Positions 21,987 through 29,572 of a stretch of 64,000 nucleotides of DNA are shown here, piece by piece. The translations under genes were made by a program, and so were the position numbers. Each line of letters starts with the position of its first letter. Position 1 is the first letter of the stretch. Source of the stretch: Unio delphinus. Lineage: Eukaryota; Mollusca; Bivalvia; Unionida; Unionidae. The DNA is taken from positions 16,631,501 to 16,695,500 of the forward strand of contig JAQISU010000210.1 in NCBI GenBank assembly GCA_029339505.1, written 5' to 3'. The notes beneath the pieces are model-generated. The model did not search any database. It saw only the letters and a program-made list of their open reading frames with translations, and was not told where the DNA came from.

Positions 21987-22478
21987 ATGAGCCAAGATTT
22001 CAGACTTCACCCAGTGCTTGTTAATTATGAAGCATCTCGTGATGGTGTTGTTAGGCATCGCAGACTAAAGAAACCGGTTGGACGGGTAAAAAATATGGGA
22101 TACTTGATTTTTACAGCCGGGAAGAAGACATATCTTAATCACAGAATAATCTATGAAGCATTTTACAGAATAATCGAAGACGGATTTGTGATTGATCACG
22201 TTGATGGATTACCTCAAAATAACAAATTGGATAGCTTAAGAGTAGTTACTCAGCATCAGAATACAAAAAAAGGTGGAACCGGCAAACACGCAAGAAAGGC
22301 AAAACATGTAAAATCATTTGATACAGAAACCAACTATGAAAAAATATTTCCGTCAATAAATGAAGCCAGTACATATTTCGATATGTGTAGTCCTTCAATA
22401 CGATTTGTTGCAGAAAATATAACTAAATTAGCTCTGTCAAAGAAAAATGGCCATAAAATAAAATTTGTATACATCTGA
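21987..22478 (+). CDS. HNH homing-type endonuclease
   Basis: Intact, 163 residues. The core reads LNHRIIYEAF, then VIDHVDGLPQNNKLDSLRVV and HQNTKKGG: the HNH pattern of phage and intron endonucleases (His-Asn-His with metal-binding His). A NUMOD1-like DNA-binding segment follows (KSFDTETNYEKIFPSINEAS ... PSIRFVAEN). A free-standing HNH of this kind normally nicks or cuts DNA at a specific site. Broken homologues occupy the same place in A and C, so it is a stable part of the element. Distinct from the HNH domain at the end of the polymerase gene. Confidence 0.88.
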   Translation: MSQDFRLHPVLVNYEASRDGVVRHRRLKKPVGRVKNMGYLIFTAGKKTYLNHRIIYEAFYRIIEDGFVIDHVDGLPQNNKLDSLRVVTQHQNTKKGGTGKHARKAKHVKSFDTETNYEKIFPSINEASTYFDMCSPSIRFVAENITKLALSKKNGHKIKFVYI

Positions 22479-22625
22479 AACGATTCAAGGGAAATAAATC
22501 TCTTAAGGATACTTAATTAAGTTAATAAAGTAACCTCTGGGTCTCTCTGACGTCCTAGGGCGGCAGCGAGATTGCCAAATAAGTGTTACTTTTTTAAATT
22601 AAAGATAAAATGTATTATATAAATA
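22479..22625. other. Short spacer with AACCTCTGGG word
   Basis: Contains TAACCTCTGGGTCTCTCTGACG, similar to TAACCTCTGGGCACCTCCGATG in the spacer of copy A (near 6943). An AATTAAAG motif at 22598 lies 28 bp before the next ATG. No gene. Confidence 0.4.
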
Positions 22626-22898
22626 ATGGATATCAAAGATGTAAATGCAACAATTGCTGAAATTTCAAATTTGAAAGATCGAGGAATAGTATTATATAAA
22701 GATCTCGACTGCGACAGGATTACCTCGGAATATGAAGACATTGAGTATCAGTCTAGTAAGGGTCGTTAATATATTTATTTAGCACCGTTGAAGCAATACG
22801 TCAAAAACTCGGCCAAGAGTATCAAAAACAAGCTGAAATTAGTTCTAAGGTTCGTGATCTTAGAAAAATGTTAAACGAGGAAAAACCCGTATCGTAAC
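22626..22898 (+). pseudogene. Remnant of the 123-residue conserved gene
   Basis: The first 47 codons (MDIKDVNATIAEIS ... EYEDIEYQSS) match the copy A gene at 7214-7585, then a TAA. The C-terminal part (TVEAIRQKLGQ ... VRDLRKML) is present in another frame up to about 22898. Around 80 bp of the middle are missing. Confidence 0.6.
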
Positions 22899-22991
22899 CA
22901 CGTGAGCGTTACTATAAAAATAGGCTTTCAGTAAATTTTCAGTAAAAAATTTATTTTTTTTTAGCGTTTTTTGTAACACTTGTTACACTTG

Positions 22992-23267
22992 TCACATAGG
23001 ATTTTCTCCTGAAATACTCAGCAGTTTGGGCTTGCTCATGCAGTTATGTGCGTACTGGATGATCTGGCTGTGATAGCAAGTAATCACCGCGACGCCTCCA
23101 TTTTCACGTAGTTGTTGTTGTTGACGCGTCGTTAACAAAAATCGTTCATCGCCGTTCTCAGATCTTACAATTCTGAAACCCCCAGCGATGTTATTTCTGA
23201 AACACTCGCGGATAGCGTCGTACAGTTTAACCCTGTCAGAGATGGATACGTTAGCTTGATGGTACAT
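22992..23267 (-). CDS. 91-residue protein of unknown function
   Basis: Open frame beginning MYHQANVSISDRVKLYDAI. It is the only capsid-side gene on minus in copy B and is divergent from the coiled-coil gene with a 65-bp gap. AATTAAAAG lies 24 bp before its ATG on the minus strand. It contains RFLLTTRQQQQLREN and a short hydrophobic VAVITCY segment; no family recognised. No counterpart was found in A or C, so it may be specific to this lineage. Confidence 0.5.
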   Translation of the reverse strand: MYHQANVSISDRVKLYDAIRECFRNNIAGGFRIVRSENGDERFLLTTRQQQQLRENGGVAVITCYHSQIIQYAHNCMSKPKLLSISGENPM

Positions 23268-23304
23268 TATTTAATTACTCAGCTTTTAATTGTGATAGTT
23301 TTAC

Positions 23305-23314
23305 ATTTGAAAAC
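23305..23314 (+). promoter_or_regulatory. ATTTGAAAAC promoter motif, coiled-coil gene
   Basis: Starts 28 bp before the ATG at 23333. First of the series of positioned motifs before the capsid-block genes. Confidence 0.5.
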
Positions 23315-23332
23315 TCAGTTCACAAACAATAT

Positions 23333-24406
23333 ATGGTAAGTGAATCGCTTACAGCTAAATTAGCCCGAGAGCGGCTAGTAGCAATTAAAAAGTTTATACC
23401 GGTTCGAGACAGACTTCGCGAAAAACTTCAACAACGACAACAAGCGCAGACTGACTTTTCTGTGTCAAGTGAACAACTGTTTACTCCGATAACAAGTGCG
23501 ACCAAAGATGTAAAAAAGTTAACTGAAGCAGCGATATACGGAGATATTCCTGCAAAAGAACGAGCAACGAAGGCGCCGCTGCTTGATACGCTTGAAAAGA
23601 TAGCAGCAGAGACCGAACAAACACGCGCAGGGATACAACAGCTATCCAGTGATATAAAAACCCAACACGAGTATGAACGATTAGCTGATATTGATGATTC
23701 TGCACCCCACCCACAAGTATATCGACCGGGCGAAATTGAAGAACGCGAAGAAGAACAACAAGATGCAGCAGCAAGAAAAGATTATTCACCTGAAAATATA
23801 TATACAGTCGCAACGTTAAATAGAATTGGAGAACTCGGTACGGATTCCGAATTAGCTGATTTTACTAGAGAAAACTTTCCAAAGGGTAAAAGAGAGAATT
23901 TATTAAACGACGGGTTTGAAAGTTTTATAAAAACCAGAGACACTTGGGCATCAAAAATATATTTGGCGAAACACGGCGGGGATAAAATGTCAGCGTCACG
24001 GCACCCTGGTTATAATTGCTTTCTAGCCGCGGTTAAAGGCAGTACACAACAACCACCATATACGGAGGATCCAATCCCTGAACAAATAGACATAAGAGCA
24101 GAAGCCGGTTCAAAGAAAACAAGCGGAAAAGGATATTCGATTGGAAATCCTTTGGATTTCAACGCAACCGTGACATGTCCTGGTAATATTCTCAGTGATA
24201 TATCACGGTTAGAAGTACTTATCGGGGGAAAACGAGCCAGAAACAACTCTGTCGAGATAATTAATGAAGCAGCTGATATCTGTAGACGATTATTTGCCGG
24301 CGGTATCATGGGCATTGATGTATATCGAGAACTCATTGCTGAATTACTTGAAAATCACAGAGACGCCCATGGTTATGATGAAAATCCTATTGATTTTAGC
24401 GATTGA
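23333..24406 (+). CDS. Coiled-coil virion-type protein
   Basis: Intact, 357 residues. The N-terminal third is charged and Gln-rich with heptad-like spacing (LARERLVAIKKF, then REKLQQRQQAQ), followed by an acidic Glu/Gln stretch (EEREEEQQD) around residue 140. The C-terminal half has conserved blocks TWASKIYLAKHGG, CPGNILSDISRLEVLIGGKR and RRLFAGGIMGIDVYREL. First gene of the co-directional capsid block. Family not recognised. Location and composition suggest a scaffold or minor virion protein (inference). Broken homologues in A and C confirm that it is a standard element gene. Confidence 0.6.
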   Translation: MVSESLTAKLARERLVAIKKFIPVRDRLREKLQQRQQAQTDFSVSSEQLFTPITSATKDVKKLTEAAIYGDIPAKERATKAPLLDTLEKIAAETEQTRAGIQQLSSDIKTQHEYERLADIDDSAPHPQVYRPGEIEEREEEQQDAAARKDYSPENIYTVATLNRIGELGTDSELADFTRENFPKGKRENLLNDGFESFIKTRDTWASKIYLAKHGGDKMSASRHPGYNCFLAAVKGSTQQPPYTEDPIPEQIDIRAEAGSKKTSGKGYSIGNPLDFNATVTCPGNILSDISRLEVLIGGKRARNNSVEIINEAADICRRLFAGGIMGIDVYRELIAELLENHRDAHGYDENPIDFSD

Positions 24407-24411
24407 TCACT

Positions 24412-24422
24412 AATTGAAAAAC
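24412..24422 (+). promoter_or_regulatory. AATTGAAAAAC promoter motif, amphipathic protein gene
   Basis: Starts 29 bp before the ATG at 24441. Confidence 0.55.
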
Positions 24423-24440
24423 TAATAGTTTTATATCAAG

Positions 24441-24923
24441 ATGATCATACACTACAACCATGATAAACCCGTAAGCGTCTACGTGGTGAACTCACGATTG
24501 CCTGTTTATACAGCATATTACGGAGATGGTTTCGGCAATACTATTGCGGGGCTATTTACAAGAATGGCCCCAAAAGTGGCGCCGTTAGCTAAACAATTAT
24601 CAATAAAAGCCATTGATATTATTCGTGATAAGGGAATCAGCGCTGTTGGAAATCTTGCCGGAAGGGCATTTTCTGCCGCGAAAGATAAAATAATATCATT
24701 GGTGCGACGACGAAAAAAGCAACCAGTTGTACTGCCATCTACAACAGTGATGCCTGCAAGTGTCAGCAAAGCAATAAATAGCGCAGTTGAAGAAAAATTA
24801 GCGTCGTTGGCTGCTTCGGAGACTCCGTCATCCGTGGCTGTGCCGCTGGCGAACAGTAGCCAAGATGATATCGCAAACATGATAGAAGGAAGTGGTTTGA
24901 AACGAAAACAAAAACGACGATGA
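24441..24923 (+). CDS. Amphipathic basic minor capsid-type protein
   Basis: Intact, 160 residues. After an N-terminal aromatic segment (VVNSRLPVYTAYYGDGFGN) it has GNTIAGLFTRMAPKVAPLAK and a second amphipathic helix (AIDIIRDKGISAVGNLAG), then a basic patch (VRRRKKQ) and a basic C-terminus (GLKRKQKRR). The Gly-rich amphipathic helix plus basic patch resembles membrane-active or core-linking minor capsid proteins (pVI/pX-like) of adenovirus-type viruses. The function is inferred, not shown. It precedes the major capsid gene by 48 bp. Confidence 0.6.
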   Translation: MIIHYNHDKPVSVYVVNSRLPVYTAYYGDGFGNTIAGLFTRMAPKVAPLAKQLSIKAIDIIRDKGISAVGNLAGRAFSAAKDKIISLVRRRKKQPVVLPSTTVMPASVSKAINSAVEEKLASLAASETPSSVAVPLANSSQDDIANMIEGSGLKRKQKRR

Positions 24924-24939
24924 TCACAAAGAATTTCAC

Positions 24940-24951
24940 AATTGAAAATAC
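24940..24951 (+). promoter_or_regulatory. AATTGAAAATAC promoter motif, major capsid gene
   Basis: Starts 32 bp before the ATG at 24972. The identical 12-mer precedes the fibre gene. Confidence 0.6.
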
Positions 24952-24971
24952 TGATGTGAATAATAATAATA

Positions 24972-26384
24972 ATGTTCAAAAGAACAGCTGATCCAGCGTT
25001 AGATATGGAAGCCCCAGCACCCAAGGACAATTCCGTCCGCGATTATCAATTTTATTCCTATCATGCAATACAAGCAGATATTCGATCGCGAATTGAACTT
25101 CAAGTCCATGATACCAGCAAACACTTTCTACCCGCTGCAGCGTTTATCGAAGTAGAAGGAGAACTTGTACGACTTACTGATACTCCTGCTGTACCCGCAC
25201 CGTATACAGATGGTGCCAAAGTCGGCTTAGTCAATAATGGTATCATGGCGCTATTTGAATCCGCGAGAAATCTCATTGACGGAAAAGAGATTGAGTCTAT
25301 AGAATGTGATGTTGATGTGGCTACAACAATAATTGGGTTAGCAAGATATTCTGACGATTATACAAGATCAGCAGGTCCGTCTATGATGTTTGCAAAAGAT
25401 AATAAAAACACTGCTGGACACACTCAATTTATTGTACGACGACCAAATGATCGTGCTGGTCCTCCCGCCCCTGCTGCTATCGAGGATATGATTATAAATA
25501 CTGATCTCCGGTACAATCTAGTAGCTGCAACACGAATAGCAATGTTGGCAGGACAGCGTAGATCGTTTTCATGTGCGATTCCGTTGCATCATATATTTGG
25601 ATTCTGCAGAAATGTACGAAAAGTTATTTATGGAGCGAAGCATCCAGTAGTACTCGTGCGAAAGGGTAGTGACGATGATGCAATCTGGAGAATTTCAGCG
25701 GATCCTGCAAATCCAGATGCTGACGCTGGTAAAGTCATTTTAACTAAATTGGTCTTGTGGATGCCAGTAATGACCCCATCAATTACCACGGAAGAGTGAC
25801 TACTATCATTTATGGATGCGGGTGGCAAATCATTGTTAAGTTGACTAACAGCAACAGATGTTAAGCAATCAAATATCAATGGTACATTTACTTGTAACTT
25901 GGCATCACAACAAGGCGTTTCAGCTCCACGTTATATATTTATCACGTTGCAGGATATGACAAGAGTGAATTCACAATTGCACAGTCATATGATATTTGAT
26001 CAATTAGGAGTTACTGAGGTCTCATTGAGAATAAATGGCCAGCAGGAACCATCCGAAGACATACAACTTAATTTCGGTCAAAACCATATTGCTCGCGTAT
26101 ACCATCGTATGCTGTCATATATGGGCCGTGATCAAAATGTTGATACTGGTTTGCAAATATCGCAATATGATTTTAAGAACTTGTATCCGATCTACTACTT
26201 TTCGCTGGAACATCTTGATTTAACAAGGCAATCCGTCGTTGATATACACTTCAGAGCTAATGTCCTTAGTGGCGCTATTTCTAATTATAGAGCGGTTGCT
26301 GTCATTCTCAGTGATAAATCAATGTTGTTAGAAGGTGTTGGTGGACTAATGAGAATCGTTGATGCACCAGTGGAAAATATGTAA
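24972..26384 (+). pseudogene. Major-capsid-like protein with two in-frame stops
   Basis: 470 codons in one frame from the ATG at 24972 to the TAA ending at 26384, interrupted only by TGA at 25797-25799 and TGA near 25843. In copy A the first site is CGA and the second TGG, so both look like point mutations. The pattern (SRIELQVHDTSKHFLPAAAF, EVEGEL, VGLVNNGIMALFE, then PIYYFSLEHLDLTRQSV and AVILSDKS) fits the metazoan transposon-derived family named after C. elegans F54H12.2, which I take to be a jelly-roll capsid protein of these elements. Length and position (after the minor protein, before protease) support that. No fold could be checked. Confidence 0.7.
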
Positions 26385-26402
26385 ACAATTCACAATTAGA
26401 TC

Positions 26403-26413
26403 AATTGAAAGTA
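26403..26413 (+). promoter_or_regulatory. AATTGAAAGTA promoter motif, VII/mu-like gene
   Basis: Starts 31 bp before the ATG at 26434. Confidence 0.55.
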
Positions 26414-26433
26414 TAAATTTGTTTTACAATAAA

Positions 26434-26885
26434 ATGACATATAGTGTTGTTAGTGTCAAGCTGACTGATGGTCAGGTCAAGAAATTGCGATCAAAATCCG
26501 CTAAAGAATGTGGAACCACAATAACGTTGAAACCAGCGCAGATGTCCGGCGGTACACATAAAATATCACTGACGGATCGTCAAATAAAACATTTCAATGA
26601 TGCGCTGAAGAATAAGCGAGGGGTTCAAATTATATTTTCAAAAGCTGCAGTCGCCAACATGATAAAATCAGGTGGTATATTTCCATTGTTAGCTGCAATA
26701 CCAGCATTGATTGCAGCGGTGGCGAAAGCGGCGGCGTTGGGAGCCGTTGGGACCGCGGCAGGGATGGCGTTGAAAAAGGCAACTGGGAAAGGATATAAAA
26801 AAAGGGAAAGGGGTTGTACCTACCAGGAACCCCGTATTCATGGTACAGCGGAAAGGGTCTAAGAATACCAGGAACGGTTTATTAG
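26434..26885 (+). pseudogene. Small basic protein VII/mu-like, frameshifted near its end
   Basis: Starts MTYSVVSVKLTDGQVKKLRS. It is lysine-rich with two approximately repeated units (T-VK-LTDGQVKK, KISLTDRQIKHFNDALKNK) and a hydrophobic alanine-rich stretch (FPLLAAIPALIAAVAKAAAL). The frame continues to 26862, but the glycine/tyrosine-rich tail (GLYLPGTPYSWYSGKGLR ... GTVY, stop at 26883-26885) is one base out of phase after the A/G run near 26795-26815. Such proteins are widespread in Polinton-like elements next to the protease and are probably core or vertex components. Confidence 0.65.
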
Positions 26886-26905
26886 TTGAAAGCCCAGTTC
26901 TCCCT

Positions 26906-27343
26906 ATGTCCAATTTTGATTTAATTGATGCTGCTAAAAAACTAGCGATAAAAAACTTCAGAGGGGTTTTTATGAGAGATCAATTACCGAGAAAACCAAA
27001 CAGCGTTGAAACCGGTATCATCAATCTTGATAACAGCAGCGGATCGGGAACTCACTGGGTTGCATACGCGATTGATCCACGTGGGATTGTCTATTTTGAT
27101 TCATATGGGTTAGCTCCGCCAAGCGAGTTTATGCGGTATATAAATTCTTCGATGAAACTCAAAGAGTTTCCGATTTTTTATTCCACGCTGCCAACACAAC
27201 AATTAAATGATCCACCGATATGCGGCCGTGAAGTATTGAATGTCCTCGCGGAGATTTCATCGTCACAGAAACCACCTCATCTGGTTGTAAATAAATACAC
27301 GAGTAGGAAATTACAAGGTAATTTTAGAGAATCAATAAATTGA
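26906..27343 (+). CDS. Adenain-like cysteine protease
   Basis: 145 residues from MSNFDLIDAAKK; the frame is open further upstream to an ATG at 26840, which overlaps the tail of the preceding gene. Catalytic histidine in SGTHWVAYAI (about 27046-27075), acidic residue in IVYFDSYG (27085-27112), and cysteine in ICGREVLNVL (27217-27246). This order is that of the adenovirus protease/Ulp1 clan. Shorter than adenain itself (about 200) but the usual size in Polintons. Predicted to mature capsid precursors. Of the three copies only this one keeps all the catalytic positions. Confidence 0.85.
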   Translation: MSNFDLIDAAKKLAIKNFRGVFMRDQLPRKPNSVETGIINLDNSSGSGTHWVAYAIDPRGIVYFDSYGLAPPSEFMRYINSSMKLKEFPIFYSTLPTQQLNDPPICGREVLNVLAEISSSQKPPHLVVNKYTSRKLQGNFRESIN

Positions 27344-27349
27344 AAATAC
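27338..27349 (+). promoter_or_regulatory. AATTGAAAATAC promoter motif, fibre gene
   Basis: Starts 29 bp before the ATG at 27367 and overlaps the stop of the protease gene. Confidence 0.6.
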
Positions 27350-27366
27350 AAGTTGCGCTTACAATA

Positions 27367-28971
27367 ATGATTGATAGTTGGGGACGATCTCTGTCAATGT
27401 TGAAACCCACCGCGGAAACATATGCTGGTTCTATCGAGGATGTAAAAAAAATAATTGAAGATGAAATCGTTGAGACATTAAATTTAGCAAGTGTTGACCC
27501 GAACGAAATAGTTGTATTTCAAGATCGCCAGGGTAAATTGAAAAGCAGTAATATATCCGCGGATGACATTTTGATACGGCAGAGCGATGCCGCTGAAAAC
27601 TCTATTGCGCTGTATTGCAGCGGTGGACGACTTAAACCAGGCGCACTTGCGTCTACGATCACCGACGCGATTGACGCCCACGGCCGTGAGCTGGATGATT
27701 ATATACGAGGTTATAATAGTTTTCGCAAAAATGTCGTACATAAATTCTTTGTAACCCCGCTTGTGGTTGGCATGACTCTCGCTGAAATTAAAAACTTTCT
27801 ATCTTTATTCATTTTTAACAAGGAGGCGGTGAGGATGATGAATGAAAATGAAATCAAGGCAAATTATCTCGATATTTACACAGATATTTCTAAAATAATA
27901 GAAAATCTTGAAAAGGTACAAAAACCCACTAACGACGTCGTTGGTAAGTTTTTTGGAACCCCGCTTGTGGCAGGTATGACTCTCGCTGAAATTAGCGAGT
28001 TTATTGGCAAGCATACTCAAAATCCCTACGTCGCTAATAGTTTCTTCGGTGTCCCGGCTACATCTACGATGACTCTAAAAGATATTAATATGTTTATGGT
28101 GAGACAAACAACACTTAATACCATCGTGGATAAATTTTTGGGGAGAACACCTGTGTCTGAAACCACATCTCTGACAGGCCCAACCCTCGCTGAAGTTAAA
28201 AAAGCTATTGACGAACAAAAGCTCACCAGCGAAATTGTTAATAAGTTCTTTGAGGGAAGTAAACCCCAAGATATCACGACGAAATTTTCTAACATTAACC
28301 AGCATATTAAAAACCAAGCACGGCTTGGAATCGACGGCCTTCTGGTTTCATTCTTTTTTAGCGAGAGGGATAGGAGGAGGATGGTTTCTAACGAAGTCAG
28401 GGCAAATTATCTCGAAATGTACAATGATATTCTTAAACTAAAAGATCTCGATGAAATTAAAATCCCTCTGGAGTTATTCTTTTTTAACAAGGAGGCGTTG
28501 AGGATGATAAATACTAACGAAATCAAGACAAGTTATCTCGATATTTACAATGATATTCTTAAACTAAAAGAAAATTTTGAAAAGGGAAAAATTTCACACC
28601 GCGTAAAAACCGTTGGTAACATCGTATACACAGTTGCCAGTGGAACCTTTGATTGGATCCAAGGAAAGGAAAATAGTTTACATTTTCACAACAAATATGG
28701 TATTATACCGGGTTGTTATCGATTTACAATAATACATCGCCGTAAATTTGATTTGGGAGTCGGCCCGGCAATGTATATAAGCGGTGTTAACACAGTAACA
28801 TATATAAACGATATGATACCAGCAGAACCCGACCGAATAAGATACCCTATTAGGATTGATATAACTACATCTGACGAGTCAGTGGTTAGGGATTCGCTAC
28901 CCTGGACGCTAGAAATTGTATCCGGTATTCCCCCACCGGCCATAAATCCGAGTACACAATCGAATAATTGA
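27367..28971 (+). CDS. Fibre-like repeat protein (putative attachment spike)
   Basis: Intact, 534 residues. The start MIDSWGRSLS is the one shared with A and C; an in-frame ATG at 27340 is not. The N-terminal 110 residues are conserved with A. The shaft has two kinds of internal repeat: five FF-x-x-P-type units (VVHKFFVTPLVVGMTLAEI near 27736, then near 27937, 28030, 28120, 28239) and three NKEAVRMMNENEIKANYLDI-type helical units (near 27805, 28345, 28475). The C-terminal 120 residues are beta-rich without repeats and differ strongly from A and C. Conserved tail, repeated shaft and variable head is the organisation of adenovirus-like fibres. Function inferred. Confidence 0.6.
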   Translation: MIDSWGRSLSMLKPTAETYAGSIEDVKKIIEDEIVETLNLASVDPNEIVVFQDRQGKLKSSNISADDILIRQSDAAENSIALYCSGGRLKPGALASTITDAIDAHGRELDDYIRGYNSFRKNVVHKFFVTPLVVGMTLAEIKNFLSLFIFNKEAVRMMNENEIKANYLDIYTDISKIIENLEKVQKPTNDVVGKFFGTPLVAGMTLAEISEFIGKHTQNPYVANSFFGVPATSTMTLKDINMFMVRQTTLNTIVDKFLGRTPVSETTSLTGPTLAEVKKAIDEQKLTSEIVNKFFEGSKPQDITTKFSNINQHIKNQARLGIDGLLVSFFFSERDRRRMVSNEVRANYLEMYNDILKLKDLDEIKIPLELFFFNKEALRMINTNEIKTSYLDIYNDILKLKENFEKGKISHRVKTVGNIVYTVASGTFDWIQGKENSLHFHNKYGIIPGCYRFTIIHRRKFDLGVGPAMYISGVNTVTYINDMIPAEPDRIRYPIRIDITTSDESVVRDSLPWTLEIVSGIPPPAINPSTQSNN

Positions 28972-28977
28972 AAACAC
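28966..28977 (+). promoter_or_regulatory. AATTGAAAACAC promoter motif, membrane protein gene
   Basis: Starts 31 bp before the ATG at 28997 and overlaps the fibre gene end. Confidence 0.55.
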
Positions 28978-28996
28978 TAGCAGGTTTGAAATAGTA

Positions 28997-29572
28997 ATGA
29001 CATCGATGAAATCAATTGAACCGACAATACTCCCAGAGGTATCACACTCGCATCGATATCGATATGATACCGTGAAAGAATTTTCCGCGAACATGAAATC
29101 GTGAAATAAAGAAAAAATACCGACGCAGCGTAGCAGCCATCGACATCACCGTGTACTCGGTGTCCTGTGTGATGGCCAGCGCCGGGGTTATTTTGTCGAC
29201 GGTGACCATGATGGCTCCGATTGCAGTTCCAATTGCTATCTCCACGGCAACAACAATTGCGGCAGTCGCCACCGCGATAACTAAAAAGTTATCATCGTGT
29301 TCTCAGAAAAACTCAGTGATTATACAGCTCGGTACCGGGTGGTATTTGACGCGTACTCGAAATTATCCGAGTTGATCTCGCTGTCAATAGATAATTCGTT
29401 CATATCCGATGTTGAATTTTCCACGATGACCCAGTTGTATAACTCCGCGATGTTGAAATTGGAAATTGAAGACAGCGTTAACAATAATGTCACTCGAACT
29501 GCTTCAACGAATCGCGGAGAATACCACTCCGATACGAAAAAGCATGATATCAATAACATCAACAAACCCTGA
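28997..29572 (+). pseudogene. Small membrane protein, frameshifts and stop
   Basis: It begins MTSMKSIEPTILPEV; a TGA occurs near 29102. The hydrophobic part (VMASAGVILSTVTMMAPIAV and a second segment) is read at 29151-29300, and after another shift the polar tail at 29297-29572. Matches copy A 13129-13719 and copy C 40903-41456. The tail overlaps the start of the next gene by about 85 bp. Confidence 0.6.
29464..29474 (+). promoter_or_regulatory. AATTGAAGACA promoter motif, penton-like gene
   Basis: Starts 23 bp before the ATG at 29487, inside the coding part of the upstream gene. Confidence 0.45.

Noticed and set aside
24518..25030. Minus-strand 170-codon frame opposite the amphipathic protein gene
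   Set aside because: It is antisense to a gene conserved in three copies, with no domain and no counterpart in the other copies.
26795..26830. Programmed ribosomal frameshift between VII/mu-like and protease genes
   Set aside because: A would need a shift in one direction and B in the other, and C is in frame at this run, so independent indels fit better.
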